Below, one piece after another: positions 53,207 through 62,316 of a stretch of DNA of 64,000 nt; within the stretch, counting starts at the first letter, position 1, and each line of letters begins with the position of its first letter. The DNA comes from Alkalicoccus daliensis (lineage in GTDB: Bacteria > Bacillota > Bacilli > Bacillales > Salisediminibacteriaceae). Made by a program: the position numbers and the translations under genes. The stretch spans positions 182,000 through 245,999 of the forward strand of contig NZ_FNIL01000004.1 of NCBI RefSeq assembly GCF_900103955.1. Direction: 5' to 3'. The notes beneath the pieces were generated by a model. That model did no database searches, was not told the DNA's origin, and saw nothing but the letters and a program-made list of their open reading frames with translations.

Positions 53207-53419
53207 TTATTCTTCTTCTTTTTTGTATTCTAAAATGTCCCCCGGCTGGCAGTCGAGCGCCTCACAAATTGCCTCCAAAGTAGAGAAACGGATCGCTTTT
53301 GCCTTTCCATTTTTTAAAATAGACAGGTTCGCCATCGTGATTCCCACTTTCTCCGTGAGCTCTGTTACACTCATTTTTCTTTTCGCAAGCATCACATCGA
53401 TGTTAATTATTATCGCCAT
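53207..53419 (-). CDS. Xre-type HTH regulator, YozG-like
   Basis: 70-aa single-domain Cro/CI-type regulator: INIDVMLAKRKMSVTELTEKVGITMANLSILKNGKAKAIRFSTLE region shows the five helices, ending EALDCQPGDILEY. It follows the DUF2975 gene by 9 bp, the same pairing as YoaS/YozG in B. subtilis. Confidence 0.9.
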   Translation of the reverse strand: MAIIINIDVMLAKRKMSVTELTEKVGITMANLSILKNGKAKAIRFSTLEAICEALDCQPGDILEYKKEEE

Positions 53420-53428
53420 TTCATCACC

Positions 53429-53920
53429 TCAGACCGTTAAATCATTTTCAGATTTGATATTAATCGCTTCCCGCAGCAGCCTCTGCAGGACGGCCGCAAA
53501 GACTGCGATCACTAACGAAGCACCAGGAATCACCATTCCCAGCAGGATAAGACCCGGGGCATCATCCCACTCTGCGATGATATAAATAAAGGGCATTGCT
53601 GCCAAATACAAGCCGCAGATCAGGAAAGCACAGTATTTAATTTTTTTCAGCGCTGTAACAGAGATTTGCGAGAAAGCCTCATTTCTGTCGATATAATTCA
53701 AAAGCTTAAACGCCTGGTACAAAGCGAAATAAAACGGGATCGCGGAGCCGTACATCGCTGTAAGAATGCCAAACACTGCATACGCCAGTGCTGCGCCCTC
53801 CTCTGCCTGCGCTGCTGCTTCCGCCGCTATCTGAGGAAGTAGAAAAATACATAAAGCAAGCACCGGAGCACCTATTAAAAACAAAGCGATTTTCAAGAAG
53901 ATTGTGGACCCTTGTTTCAT
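53429..53920 (-). CDS. DUF2975 membrane protein, YoaS-like
   Basis: 163 aa with four membrane helices (IFLKIALFLIGAPVLALCIFLLP, AVFGILTAMYGSAIPFYFALYQ, YCAFLICGLYLAAMPFIYI, LILLGMVIPGASLVIAVFAAVLQ). The conserved FKLLNYIDRNEAFS lies between helices 2 and 3. ATG at 53920 after AGGTGAGG. Forms a two-gene unit with the Xre gene; the role of this pair is unknown, possibly a membrane-linked regulator. Confidence 0.88.
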   Translation of the reverse strand: MKQGSTIFLKIALFLIGAPVLALCIFLLPQIAAEAAAQAEEGAALAYAVFGILTAMYGSAIPFYFALYQAFKLLNYIDRNEAFSQISVTALKKIKYCAFLICGLYLAAMPFIYIIAEWDDAPGLILLGMVIPGASLVIAVFAAVLQRLLREAINIKSENDLTV

Positions 53921-54075
53921 AAAACACACCTCACCTTTTTATTTTCATTAAGATCATAACAGTATATTTATCGTTTTTCAATAAATATTTGTTGTTTTAT
54001 AAATTATATATTCTCTTCTGGAGCTACCGACGAATATTTATCTATTGGCAGATTTCATTGCAAGCACAACAAAAA

Positions 54076-54102
54076 ATCCCCTCCCTGTTAATGGGAGAGG
54101 AT
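54076..54102 (-). terminator. Rho-independent terminator
   Basis: ATCCTCTCCC/GGGAGGGGAT hairpin followed on the minus strand by TTTTTTG, about 50 bp after the stop of the 171-aa gene. Confidence 0.8.
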
Positions 54103-54152
54103 GTACAAATTTATATTTTGCAGTTTTGCGCACTTCTTATCGCAGTGATCGT

Positions 54153-54668
54153 TTAGTTCGCAGCGTTAAAGGCAATCCGGGAGATCCGCCACTCGTTTTC
54201 CTCCTCGATCATCACGTAATCCATAAAAAACGGCGCGTGACTGGAAACATCCGGTACATCGGCTGCATAGCGGAGAATCAGCCCGTGGTGAGAGCGCTGG
54301 AAGTCGGCAAAGCGCTGGTGCAGTTCCTCCGGCGGCAGCCATTCATACATATGCATATCCTCAAACTGAATCACGCCGGTTGGACGTCCCTCCCGCCGGA
54401 GAATAGTGGCGCGCGCGGAGAGAAAACCCGAAGCTTCTTCAAAGGATTCCGCCTGTACAAACTGCTCCGCGGCGTGCACTGCCTGTGCTAATTCATACGT
54501 CTCCGGATAAGACGCCAATTCCGCTTCCAGCGTCTCCTGCTCTTCGGAGAGTCTCTCTACTTCTGCTTCCAGCTCTGCAATCCGCGGATCCTCCGAAGGC
54601 TCCTGAAAAACAAACATTGCTCCTCCAATCAACAATGCAATCGCAAAGAGTGGAATCCACTGTTTCAT
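54153..54668 (-). CDS. Membrane-anchored extracytoplasmic protein, 171 aa
   Basis: Not recognised. N-terminal membrane helix (KQWIPLFAIALLIGGAMFVF), then a coiled coil (ARIAELEAEVERLSEEQETLEAELA region, about 30-55), then a soluble alpha/beta domain in which VIQFEDMHMYEWLPPEELHQRF and MIEEENEWRISRIAFN suggest an NTF2-like fold. ATG at 54668 after AAGGCGGTGAGG. Stands alone. Confidence 0.65.
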   Translation of the reverse strand: MKQWIPLFAIALLIGGAMFVFQEPSEDPRIAELEAEVERLSEEQETLEAELASYPETYELAQAVHAAEQFVQAESFEEASGFLSARATILRREGRPTGVIQFEDMHMYEWLPPEELHQRFADFQRSHHGLILRYAADVPDVSSHAPFFMDYVMIEEENEWRISRIAFNAAN

Positions 54669-54819
54669 CACCCTCACCGCCTTCTTCATTCATTACCGTA
54701 AGCCTATCACGGCGGCAGAAGAAAACGTTAAATAAAATCTTATCCTAAACCTTCTGATGATACATACAAAATATGTTAAAATAACCCAAAGTGCAGCTCA
54801 GAAATCAGGAGTGATATTA

Positions 54820-55050
54820 GTGAGGAATTTTTGGGAAACTTTTATCATTTTGTTTTTATTTTATGCCGGTTCTGCGCAAGGGTTATTTAGCCAGTATAGA
54901 ATGTACGGCGCAGATATTACTGATCAGCCGAGCAGATTTTCAGAAGGCTTTCATTACTTATTATTTTGCATTCTTATTGGCATGATGATTATGAAAATAA
55001 AACATGAGCGAAAAGTAAAAAAAGAAATGAAAGAAGAGAATTTAAATTAA
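54820..55050 (+). CDS. Small membrane protein, 76 aa
   Basis: GTG at 54820 preceded by TCAGGAGTGA. Two membrane helices (FIILFLFYAGSAQGLF and HYLLFCILIGMMIMKI) and a basic C-terminal tail. Function unknown. Followed 43 bp later by another small membrane protein gene, so probably one unit. Confidence 0.55.
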   Translation: MRNFWETFIILFLFYAGSAQGLFSQYRMYGADITDQPSRFSEGFHYLLFCILIGMMIMKIKHERKVKKEMKEENLN

Positions 55051-55092
55051 TTTCCTTATGTAAGTGGGAGTTTGTTCAGGAGTATTCATCTT

Positions 55093-55464
55093 ATGATATT
55101 TTTGTGGTTCAGCCTTACTGTCTTTTTAATTATCTGGACGGCCTTTGTACTGAATTTTTTCATTGGCGGCATCGTGTTTATTGTCAGTATGGCTGCTTTA
55201 TTAGCCTGGAAAGATGACTTTGCAGGACTGTTTTTCAAGGTGAAATTTGTAAAGTACATGGCTGTCGTTTCTTTTCTGCTGTCCGGATTATTTACAGCTG
55301 TTTATATGTACTTATTTTCCTACCGCACAAGTATTCCGCCAATAGAAGAAAACATGGAGACGATCAACGCTGTATTCAGATATGAAGGTCCGCTCCCTAC
55401 CTATGTGGTTATATTTTTTGTATATTTTGTATTATCCCTGTGGAGATATTTTCAGCTTAAATAA
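55093..55464 (+). CDS. Membrane protein, 123 aa
   Basis: Four hydrophobic helices (IFLWFSLTVFLIIWTAFVLNF, GGIVFIVSMAALLAW, YMAVVSFLLSGLFTAVYMYLF, YVVIFFVYFVLSLWRYF). ATG at 55093 has CAGGAG 10 nt before it; a TTG at 55072 is an alternative with poorer spacing. Unknown family. Confidence 0.55.
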   Translation: MIFLWFSLTVFLIIWTAFVLNFFIGGIVFIVSMAALLAWKDDFAGLFFKVKFVKYMAVVSFLLSGLFTAVYMYLFSYRTSIPPIEENMETINAVFRYEGPLPTYVVIFFVYFVLSLWRYFQLK

Positions 55465-55511
55465 GTCTGAGGAAGACTGGTAAAGCTGGTCTTCTTTTTC
55501 TTATAAAAACA

Positions 55512-55562
55512 CAAACAAATGTTCTGTTTTATTTGTAAAAAGAACAAATGTTCGTGTATAAT
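55512..55562 (+). promoter_or_regulatory. LexA-controlled promoter of the WYL-like gene
   Basis: Two LexA-type boxes: CAAACAAATGTTCT (55512-55525, one weak half) and AGAACAAATGTTCG (55541-55554). The second overlaps the promoter TTGTAA-N18-TATAAT (-10 at 55557-55562). Same N4 (AAAT) as the box before the YolD-like gene. Confidence 0.8.
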
Positions 55563-55585
55563 AGAGAGAAAGGAGGCTGAGGAAG

Positions 55586-55804
55586 ATGAAAGGTATATTG
55601 GATAGAGCGGTGGAAAAAGGAGAGAAAGTACAGGTGATTTATCTTTCCGGAGAAGGAGAGTTGACCCAACGCTGGGTAACGGTATGGAAAGTAACGGAGA
55701 AGCATCTTGTCTGCTACTGCCACTATCGCAAGCAGAAGCGGACACTTACACTTTCAAATATCCTTTCCGCCGTCCCTGAAAAAATAAAGGAACGGACAGC
55801 TTAA
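55586..55804 (+). CDS. Small WYL-like protein, SOS-controlled
   Basis: 72 aa. Single small beta domain: KVQVIYLSGEGELTQRWVTVWKV, LVCYCHYRKQKRTLTLSNIL, which resembles the short WYL-type proteins of Bacillus. Such proteins can sense nucleic acid or ligands; role here unknown. ATG after AAAGGAGGCTGAGGAAG and a LexA-controlled promoter directly upstream, so it should be made after DNA damage. Confidence 0.75.
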   Translation: MKGILDRAVEKGEKVQVIYLSGEGELTQRWVTVWKVTEKHLVCYCHYRKQKRTLTLSNILSAVPEKIKERTA

Positions 55805-55916
55805 CATATAATTTTTTTGGAAAGTATCCTTCAATCATGGGGCAAGGAACTAAAGCATTGCTTTGTATACTGCTAAAAGAATGAAAAAAAGGAACAGAAA
55901 CACTGTCCCTTTCCGC

Positions 55917-56066
55917 TTACTCCCTGCCTTTGTTCCGCTGGTTCATCGCATTGGTATTGTAAGGATAACTGACAAATAACTCACTTGCTGTATTTGAACT
56001 TTTCAGCCTGCCTTCTGCGAGAGACCCCGGCAGCACCCACCTTTAAGACTGCTGCCTCCAACGAAC
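55917..56066 (-). pseudogene. Remnant of an aldo/keto reductase gene (3' end)
   Basis: The minus strand encodes [21 protein letters not shown] and a stop, nearly the same as the C-terminus of the intact aldo/keto reductase at 57886 ([20 protein letters not shown]). Further upstream, in another frame, GAAGVS and LEAA match GAAGWS and LEAN of that protein, so a frameshift separates the parts. The fragment abuts the stop of the WYL regulator gene; the rest of the gene is gone. Confidence 0.85.
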
Positions 56067-56068
56067 TC

Positions 56069-56974
56069 CTAGCTGTAAAGCTCCCGTACTCCATCTAAAA
56101 AGTCTACATATTTCTCAATATAGCTTTTCGGTTTTAAAATCTTAACTTTGCTGCCAAATCCGGCCAAAAACTGATAAGCAAATTGATTTTCAGGTAAATC
56201 AATTTCAGTTTGATAGCTCTTTTCCGTTACTTGAGTGATTTTATTTTTTCCATATCTCTCTATAAACTGATCTCTCACAGCTATATCCATCAACAGTTTT
56301 ACACTCACCAAATTGTCAGGTGTTGTGTAAGGCTTTATTTTAATTTCTGTTTTCTGTCTCGGAAGGAAGTAACCGTTTTTTTGGAGATTTAACATCCTTG
56401 TCAATTTAAACGTTCGATAATCGCTGCGTTCCAGGCTGTAGCCCCAAAAATACCAATGCATTTCACTAAAGTGCAACTGATATGGCTCTGCCTCTCTATA
56501 AGTGTAGTTTCCTTGTTGGTCCACATACTCGAATTTCAACAGCCAATGATTTTCTATTGCTTGATTAATAAATAAAATATCTTCATTTATTTGACTTCTG
56601 CCGATCCAGTCGTAAAAAGTTAAATTAAGCCTGGGAGAAATATCTGCAATCGTCATTCCTTTTATTTTTTGAATGGTCTCCTGAATCTCATAATCAGCGA
56701 TCAGTTGTTCAAAACCACCTAATGCGATAATAATATTTTCAATATCCTTATGGTTCAGCAGCCTCTTATCAAATTTGTATTCTTCCATCAGCGCGTACCC
56801 CCCTGCAGCACCGTACTTTGCATAGATGGGAACATTTGCATAACTTAACGTTTCCATATCACGCTGGATTGTTCTTTTAGTAACATGAAACATCCGGCTG
56901 AATGCTGAGGCGGAAACTACTTCCTTCTGCAACAAAATCATCACAATTGAGATAAGCCGTTCAATTTTTTTCAT
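56069..56974 (-). CDS. WYL-domain transcriptional regulator (YobV/DeoR-type HTH)
   Basis: 301 aa. N-terminal HTH_11 (IVMILLQKEVVSASAFSRMFHVTKRTIQRDMETL), middle WYL domain (about 140-210, LLKFEYVDQQGNYTYREAEPYQLHFSEMHWY region) and a C-terminal WCX part. Start ATG at 56974 preceded by GGAGGGTGAA; the longer frame would run through a palindrome. Divergent from the VOC gene at 57050, which it probably controls. Confidence 0.9.
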   Translation of the reverse strand: MKKIERLISIVMILLQKEVVSASAFSRMFHVTKRTIQRDMETLSYANVPIYAKYGAAGGYALMEEYKFDKRLLNHKDIENIIIALGGFEQLIADYEIQETIQKIKGMTIADISPRLNLTFYDWIGRSQINEDILFINQAIENHWLLKFEYVDQQGNYTYREAEPYQLHFSEMHWYFWGYSLERSDYRTFKLTRMLNLQKNGYFLPRQKTEIKIKPYTTPDNLVSVKLLMDIAVRDQFIERYGKNKITQVTEKSYQTEIDLPENQFAYQFLAGFGSKVKILKPKSYIEKYVDFLDGVRELYS

Positions 56975-56990
56975 TTCACCCTCCATATAC

Positions 56991-57004
56991 GACATACATA
57001 TGTC
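56991..57004. promoter_or_regulatory. Candidate operator between the WYL regulator and VOC genes
   Basis: GACATA-CA-TATGTC inverted repeat in the 75-bp divergent promoter region. Confidence 0.5.
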
Positions 57005-57049
57005 ACCTATGTGCTATTATACTTCGGTTATAAACGAAGGAGGTAATAA

Positions 57050-57529
57050 ATGATGAAAGCAATTACTTATTTACAATTTGGCGGGAAAGCAGAAGAAGCA
57101 CTAGCTTTTTATGCGCAGGCTTTACAGGCAGACAGTGTAGCGAAGGTGAAATTTAATGCATTTGTTCAAAATCCTGATTTCCCTTTGATGGAAGCGGAGC
57201 AGCAGATGATCATGGAGTCCCGGATTGAGTTCATGGAAGGAATGGTTTTAATGATCTCGGACGTACCGGCTTCCATGCAAGCGGTAACAGGGGAAGTTAC
57301 GAAAGGCACGAACGTTTTAATCAGCATTATCGATGCAGAGCCAGAAAAAAATCAACAGATTTTTGAAAAGCTGGCGGAGGGCGGCAAGGTAATTATGCCT
57401 TTATCTTCTGTTCCCTGGTCAGCAAGTTTTGGAATGATCATCGATCGGTTTGGCGTAATGTGGAAATTCAACAGTGAAGCAAGCAAGTTCTTAGATGGTT
57501 TTGCGGATAAAACGAAAATCAACAACTAA
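57050..57529 (+). CDS. VOC-family protein (PhnB-like)
   Basis: 159 aa glyoxalase/bleomycin-resistance fold of the PhnB type: ITYLQFGGKAEEALAFYAQALQ at the start, MVLMISDVPASMQ in the middle and WSASFGMIIDRFGVMWKFN at the end. Probably an unknown small-molecule binding or metabolising protein. ATG after GAAGGAGG. Such proteins often pair with WYL regulators in Bacillus. Confidence 0.88.
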   Translation: MMKAITYLQFGGKAEEALAFYAQALQADSVAKVKFNAFVQNPDFPLMEAEQQMIMESRIEFMEGMVLMISDVPASMQAVTGEVTKGTNVLISIIDAEPEKNQQIFEKLAEGGKVIMPLSSVPWSASFGMIIDRFGVMWKFNSEASKFLDGFADKTKINN

Positions 57530-57760
57530 CGATTCTCAGAAAAGCTTATATTTCTGTCGACTTTGTCTATATAAACACTGCCGCCGGGAAACTTTCAAAA
57601 CAGATAATTTTAAAAGTAAATCAGGTTATCTCTTGTACTGTGTACTATTTTTCACTTTGCGTTCGAAGAACATTTTCTTTCTGAAGGAGTACGTTAAAAA
57701 TGAAGGTTTAGCTGTAAAATAAAAAATGAATCTGGAACAAAAGTTTTTTATCACATGAAA

Positions 57761-57810
57761 AAACCGGACTGTCATGAAACCCTCTGCAGGGTTTCATGAC
57801 AGTCCGGTTT
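57761..57810. terminator. Long bidirectional terminator hairpin
   Basis: Perfect 23-bp stem (57761-57783 with 57788-57810) and a CTGC loop; a run of A before it acts as TTTTTT for the minus-strand aldo/keto reductase gene. Confidence 0.9.
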
Positions 57811-57885
57811 ATTAGTTGCAGAAATTTTATTATTCGGTTTTACAAGTCGAAATGATAGTTCTGTCCCATCCTCCGGACTGTGCTG

Positions 57886-58899
57886 CTACCTCCCCTTATT
57901 GCGCTGATTGATTGCATCCGTATCATACGGATAGCTTACAAACAATTCACTCGCTTTGTTCAGTCGTTCCAGCTGCTCATGTGTTAAAGACCAGCCGGCA
58001 GCTCCCAGGTTTGCTTCGAGCTGCTCTATCGTACGTGCACCGATAATAGGTGCCGTCACCCCGCGGCTGTTTAACAGCCAGTTAATGGCTGTCTGAGCAG
58101 GAGTCTTTTCCGCATCGTCTGCCACACTCTGCAGCGTATCCAGCAGATTCCAGGTAAAATCATTATTGTATTTATCCCACGTTTCGCTGTAGCCTTTTTC
58201 TTCGGCAACAGAAATCCGGGAATCTTCCGGCGGCTTCGCCATGTCGCGGCTAAACTTCCCGCTTAACCATCCTCCGCGAAGCGGACTCCACGGGATCACG
58301 CCCAGCCCCTCATTTTCACAGACATCAATCAATTCATACTCCGTCGCGCGGCAGAGCAGATTATACTGCGGCTGCAGGCAGACGAACTGTTCCCACCCTT
58401 TCTGCCTGCTTACTTCGATCGCTTTCTGCAGCTGCCAGCCCTTGAAGTTACTTGCTCCTGTGTAGCGGACAAGCCCGTCCCGCACCAGATCATTCAATGT
58501 ACTTAACGTTTCTTCGAGCGGTGTCCGGGGATCCCACGCATGCACCTGGTAAAGATCAATGTAATCGGTCCCAAGACGGCGCAGGCTTTCCTTCACTCCG
58601 GAGATAATATGCTTTCTGCTCAATCCGACATCGTTCGGTCCCTCTCCCATCGGAAAACGAACTTTTGTCGCCACTACATAATCATCGCGGTTCTGCTGCT
58701 TCAGCCACTTCCCAACGATCTCTTCTGACACCCCGCGGGAGTAAACGTCCGCAGTATCAATAAAGTTCCCGCCTTCTTCCACGTAGCGGTCCAGGATACG
58801 GAAGCTGTCTTTCTCACTCGTTTCCCGGCCTAATGTCATCGTTCCCAGACACAGCTCACTTACCTGCAGCCCCGTTTTTCCTAAATAGCGAAATTCCAT
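57886..58899 (-). CDS. Aldo/keto reductase
   Basis: 337 aa NADPH-dependent reductase, TIM barrel. N-terminus [24 protein letters not shown]; catalytic tetrad Asp and Tyr in [11 protein letters not shown], Lys in YVVATKVRF, His in LYQVHAWD; cofactor site [18 protein letters not shown] at 58899 after AAGGAGTG; a longer frame upstream has no site. A broken relative of its 3' end lies 1.9 kb away at 55917. Confidence 0.94.
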   Translation of the reverse strand: MEFRYLGKTGLQVSELCLGTMTLGRETSEKDSFRILDRYVEEGGNFIDTADVYSRGVSEEIVGKWLKQQNRDDYVVATKVRFPMGEGPNDVGLSRKHIISGVKESLRRLGTDYIDLYQVHAWDPRTPLEETLSTLNDLVRDGLVRYTGASNFKGWQLQKAIEVSRQKGWEQFVCLQPQYNLLCRATEYELIDVCENEGLGVIPWSPLRGGWLSGKFSRDMAKPPEDSRISVAEEKGYSETWDKYNNDFTWNLLDTLQSVADDAEKTPAQTAINWLLNSRGVTAPIIGARTIEQLEANLGAAGWSLTHEQLERLNKASELFVSYPYDTDAINQRNKGR

Positions 58900-59122
58900 T
58901 GGCAGATCACTCCTTGTTTTAATATTGGATGTCACATCTGATTCTGTTTCGTGAAGATCATTCGTACAGCGTTAAGCCAGATACTCCCTTACTCTATAAT
59001 TACCAAGTTGTTCTCCAAAAAACACATAATGTTTACTCTCACCATCTTCTGTCACTTTTATGTATGCTCTATATTTATTCAAGGCTTCCAACCCCTCTTC
59101 AATTCGCGCTGTCATTCCCTTT

Positions 59123-59728
59123 TTACCTTTTTAAATAATAAATAGCTAATTGCGTTCGGTCACGAAGGTGCAGCTTATCAAGAATGACAGAAAGCGTATT
59201 TCTGACTGTTCCTTCGCTTATGAAGAGGTGCTCGGCTATTTCCCGGTTGGAAAACCCTTCTGCTACAAGAGTGCAGATATCTGTTTCACGAGGGGTCAGC
59301 AGCTTAAGTTCTTTCCCTCTTGAGGGAGAGGTTAATTCTTTAAGCACTTCAGCATCCAGTACTGTTGAACCAGTGACTAAAGCTCTCAGTTTTTGGGCCA
59401 TGTTGGAAACATCAGTCGATTTAATTAAATATCCGGCCGCACCGGCCTGAATAGCGAGTCGAATATTTTTATCATCTTTAAAAGTTGTCAGCATCATTAC
59501 ATGTAATCCCGGCCATTCTAATTTCATTTCCCGTGTCGCCTGAATGCCATTCATTATCGGCATTTGAATATCCATTAATACGATGTCCGGCAATTCCTTC
59601 CGGCAAGCGTTTATCGCTTCAGCACCATTTAAAGCTGTCCCCGTTACTTCCATATCACTTTCCCGCTGAAGAAGCACACGTAAACTTTTACATATTAAAC
59701 GGTCGTCATCCACGATCAAGATTTTCAT
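59123..59728 (-). CDS. Response regulator, NarL/LuxR type
   Basis: 201 aa. Receiver domain with Asp in LPDIVLMDIQMPIMNG and Lys in GYLIKSTD; C-terminal GerE-type helix-turn-helix LTPRETDICTLVAEGFSNREIAEHLFISEGTVRN region. Overlaps the kinase gene by 23 nt. Probably controls the ABC exporter genes just upstream in the operon, as YvfU does for YvfRS in B. subtilis. Confidence 0.92.
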   Translation of the reverse strand: MKILIVDDDRLICKSLRVLLQRESDMEVTGTALNGAEAINACRKELPDIVLMDIQMPIMNGIQATREMKLEWPGLHVMMLTTFKDDKNIRLAIQAGAAGYLIKSTDVSNMAQKLRALVTGSTVLDAEVLKELTSPSRGKELKLLTPRETDICTLVAEGFSNREIAEHLFISEGTVRNTLSVILDKLHLRDRTQLAIYYLKR

Positions 59729-60872
59729 TGTGTTCCCCCTCTTCCTTATTTTCTATCGGCAGCACACATATTAACCGGAAACCTTCTGAATTGTCAGTGA
59801 CAATACTGCCTCCCACCGATTTCGCCCGGTAGCGGAGGTTTCTTAACCCTATCCCCGCGCTCCCACTGCCTTTTGCTTCTCTCTCATCATCGTTATAAAT
59901 GGATAACCTTGCAATATATCGGCTAATGTCTAGTTTGATGTCTACCTGTGAAGGTTTCGCATGCCGTACAATATTCGTTAATGCTTCTTTTAATACAGGA
60001 TAAAGAATGGTCCATAAATGTGCAGGGACACGTGAGGAATCTCCAAATACATGGAAGTACACCGGACACAAAGTGAAATGATTGATAATGTTATACATCC
60101 CATCTACCCCAAACTCTTCTGCAGGCTTTAAATTGTGTACAGTTTCCCTCAAGTAGTCTGCACTGCTAATAACCCTTTCTTGCAGCTGTTCAAACACTTC
60201 TTTAGCTTCAGGATCATTTTCCTTCCAGAGCTCTTCAAATGCATGCAGCGCAAGGACAGATGCTGTAATTTCATGACCTACATCATCATGCAGGCGGCGG
60301 GCAATTCTATCCCGCTCTGCAAGTTCAGCTATCCGTGATCCCTGCGCATTCGCCAGAAGAAGCTCTTCTCTTACATGCTCAAGTTCATAGCGAATTCTTC
60401 TTTGTTCATCCGCCTCTCTTTGATAAAGCTTTGTATCCTGCAGCCACCCGCTGAGCGTGCCGCCTATCATAGCTGCAAGAATAAAGCCTCCGAACATTAT
60501 GAAAGAAGTATCGTGATAAACAGCTGCAAATAAAAACGCTGGCAGAGTTAACCACGGCTGCTTCTTTTGCATACTTTCAAAAACATGTAAAGCAAGTCCG
60601 TAAGCTGCAGAAGGAAAAATCAGCACTGACACGAGTAAAATTGTTTGCTCAATGAGTATGGACCAAGAGGAAAGTTCAAAGCGCCAGCGGATTAACGTCA
60701 TGACCGTCAGAAATAAGAGCAGAAGAATGCCTTCATTCCCTTCTCCTTGCAGCCAGAGCACGCTGAGAATGATTAATATTGCTGTCCGCCAAATATTAAC
60801 AGCCGAGCCCGCGGTAATATTTTTCCAATTATTATCAATCGTTACCACTTCCTCATCAGGTTCCTCTATCAC
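59706..60872 (-). CDS. Sensor histidine kinase, HisKA_3 type
   Basis: 388 aa. About six membrane helices in the first 150 residues with little outside the membrane, so it probably senses the envelope. Dimerisation/phospho-acceptor DRIARRLHDDVGHEITASV, then an HATPase with EALTNIVRHAKPSQVDIKL and GSAGIGLRNLRYRA. YvfT-like. GTG start at 60872 with a poor ribosome site, so the start is not certain. Confidence 0.88.
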   Translation of the reverse strand: MIEEPDEEVVTIDNNWKNITAGSAVNIWRTAILIILSVLWLQGEGNEGILLLLFLTVMTLIRWRFELSSWSILIEQTILLVSVLIFPSAAYGLALHVFESMQKKQPWLTLPAFLFAAVYHDTSFIMFGGFILAAMIGGTLSGWLQDTKLYQREADEQRRIRYELEHVREELLLANAQGSRIAELAERDRIARRLHDDVGHEITASVLALHAFEELWKENDPEAKEVFEQLQERVISSADYLRETVHNLKPAEEFGVDGMYNIINHFTLCPVYFHVFGDSSRVPAHLWTILYPVLKEALTNIVRHAKPSQVDIKLDISRYIARLSIYNDDEREAKGSGSAGIGLRNLRYRAKSVGGSIVTDNSEGFRLICVLPIENKEEGEHNENLDRG

Positions 60873-60896
60873 ACTAATTTACCAGATTACATCCTG

Positions 60897-61583
60897 TTAA
60901 GACAGCTTTCTTCTACTTCCCAACAAGAGAAAAGCAAAACAGAAAAGCAGCAGGACAATCATCGGAATGATCAGATCTACGGCCGGTTCACGAAAAGAAA
61001 CCAGGGTTGTCGCTTCTGCTACCCAATAAGTAGGCAGAAGCATCACGGGCCGCTGGAGAGCATCCGGCATATTTTCTACCGGCCACATTACGCCGCCAAG
61101 CATTGCCATAAGAATAATTACTCCTCCTAATATGTTATACGCAGCTTCCGTATTGCGGAACAGCGAATACCAAGCTAATGAAAAACCTAATGATGTCATA
61201 GAAAACACTGTATAAATGATAAATAACTGGACTGGAGAGGGCATACTGCTTCCATGAAATACGGCACCTGCTATAACGAATACGAGGTTCAAACCAGTCA
61301 GGATAACCGAATACGCAAGCATATTCTGCCATAAATATTGCAAATGGCTGATCGGCGCTACGCTTAGACGCAATAGCGTTCTGTTTGCACGGTCCTCCAT
61401 AATAATACCTGCAAGCCTGGATGCAAGAAATAATATGATGATGCTGTAATACTGAAAACCTAAGGGCATAGGTGGCCATTCTCCTGTCGGCAAAAAGAGC
61501 GCTGCCAGAGGGAAAAATAATAAAGAAAGACTATTTGCTTTTTTTCTGAAAAAACGTTTGAATACAAACATAAATACTGTCAT
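60897..61583 (-). CDS. ABC-2 type permease
   Basis: 228 aa, six membrane helices (YYSIIILFLASRLAGIIME, LAYSVILTGLNLVFVIAGAVF, IIPMIVLLLFCFAFLLLG). One half of a two-permease exporter; its ATG overlaps the stop of the 244-aa permease gene by 4 nt. YvfS-like family. Substrate unknown. Confidence 0.87.
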   Translation of the reverse strand: MTVFMFVFKRFFRKKANSLSLLFFPLAALFLPTGEWPPMPLGFQYYSIIILFLASRLAGIIMEDRANRTLLRLSVAPISHLQYLWQNMLAYSVILTGLNLVFVIAGAVFHGSSMPSPVQLFIIYTVFSMTSLGFSLAWYSLFRNTEAAYNILGGVIILMAMLGGVMWPVENMPDALQRPVMLLPTYWVAEATTLVSFREPAVDLIIPMIVLLLFCFAFLLLGSRRKLS

Positions 61584-62314
61584 AAAAATTTCCGCCTTCC
61601 CAAAAACGCGGCTGATAGCGCTAATACAATGGCTGTACCTGCAAGAATGAAAAAGCTTATCACAGCCATTCCAGTATTATTTCCAGTAATAGAAGCAAAC
61701 AGCATGTTTTGACCAAGAGATAAAGGGATGCAGTAAGCAGATACAAACTGGAAAAATGCGCCATCCGGCATTGGAAACCATACTTGAGCAAGCATGATGT
61801 TGCCCAGTCCAAACGCCATTCCAAGTCTTTCCGCAGACTTATAATGATTCACTGCCAAAACAAAGTTAATGTAGGCGAATTGAACAACCACGGTAACTGT
61901 AACGATCGTTAAAAGAACTATACCCGGATTCCCCCAGTAAACTCCGGTAACAAACGTCGTGTAAATCACGATGATTGAACTTTGCAGCACGTTAAATATC
62001 GTACTGGAAATTAACACGGAATATGCATGTTTATGTGCCTGAAAAGGCAGCGAATACATGCGCCACCGCATAGAGGACATCAAATCATCTCTTATAAACT
62101 CCATCGTAATAAATCCGCCAAACATGAGAAACCCAAACATCATCGTAATGGCGACCTCGTCTTTGACCGGAAGGCCGACAGCATCATTTACAGTATTGTC
62201 TGCGATTAAATTAAGTACGGTGATAAGCCCAATCGGGAGTAATAATAAAATCGACATACTAATATAACTGCGCATCATTCTGCGAAACATATAATAACCG
62301 GATGAAATGACCAT
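61580..62314 (-). CDS. ABC-2 type permease
   Basis: 244 aa with six membrane helices (MSILLLLPIGLITVLNLIAD, MMFGFLMFGGFITMEFI, VVQFAYINFVLAVNHY, VISFFILAGTAIVLALSAAFL). Partner of the 228-aa permease; 2 bp downstream of the ATPase gene. Substrate unknown. Confidence 0.87.
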   Translation of the reverse strand: MVISSGYYMFRRMMRSYISMSILLLLPIGLITVLNLIADNTVNDAVGLPVKDEVAITMMFGFLMFGGFITMEFIRDDLMSSMRWRMYSLPFQAHKHAYSVLISSTIFNVLQSSIIVIYTTFVTGVYWGNPGIVLLTIVTVTVVVQFAYINFVLAVNHYKSAERLGMAFGLGNIMLAQVWFPMPDGAFFQFVSAYCIPLSLGQNMLFASITGNNTGMAVISFFILAGTAIVLALSAAFLGRRKFL

Positions 62315-62316
62315 TA

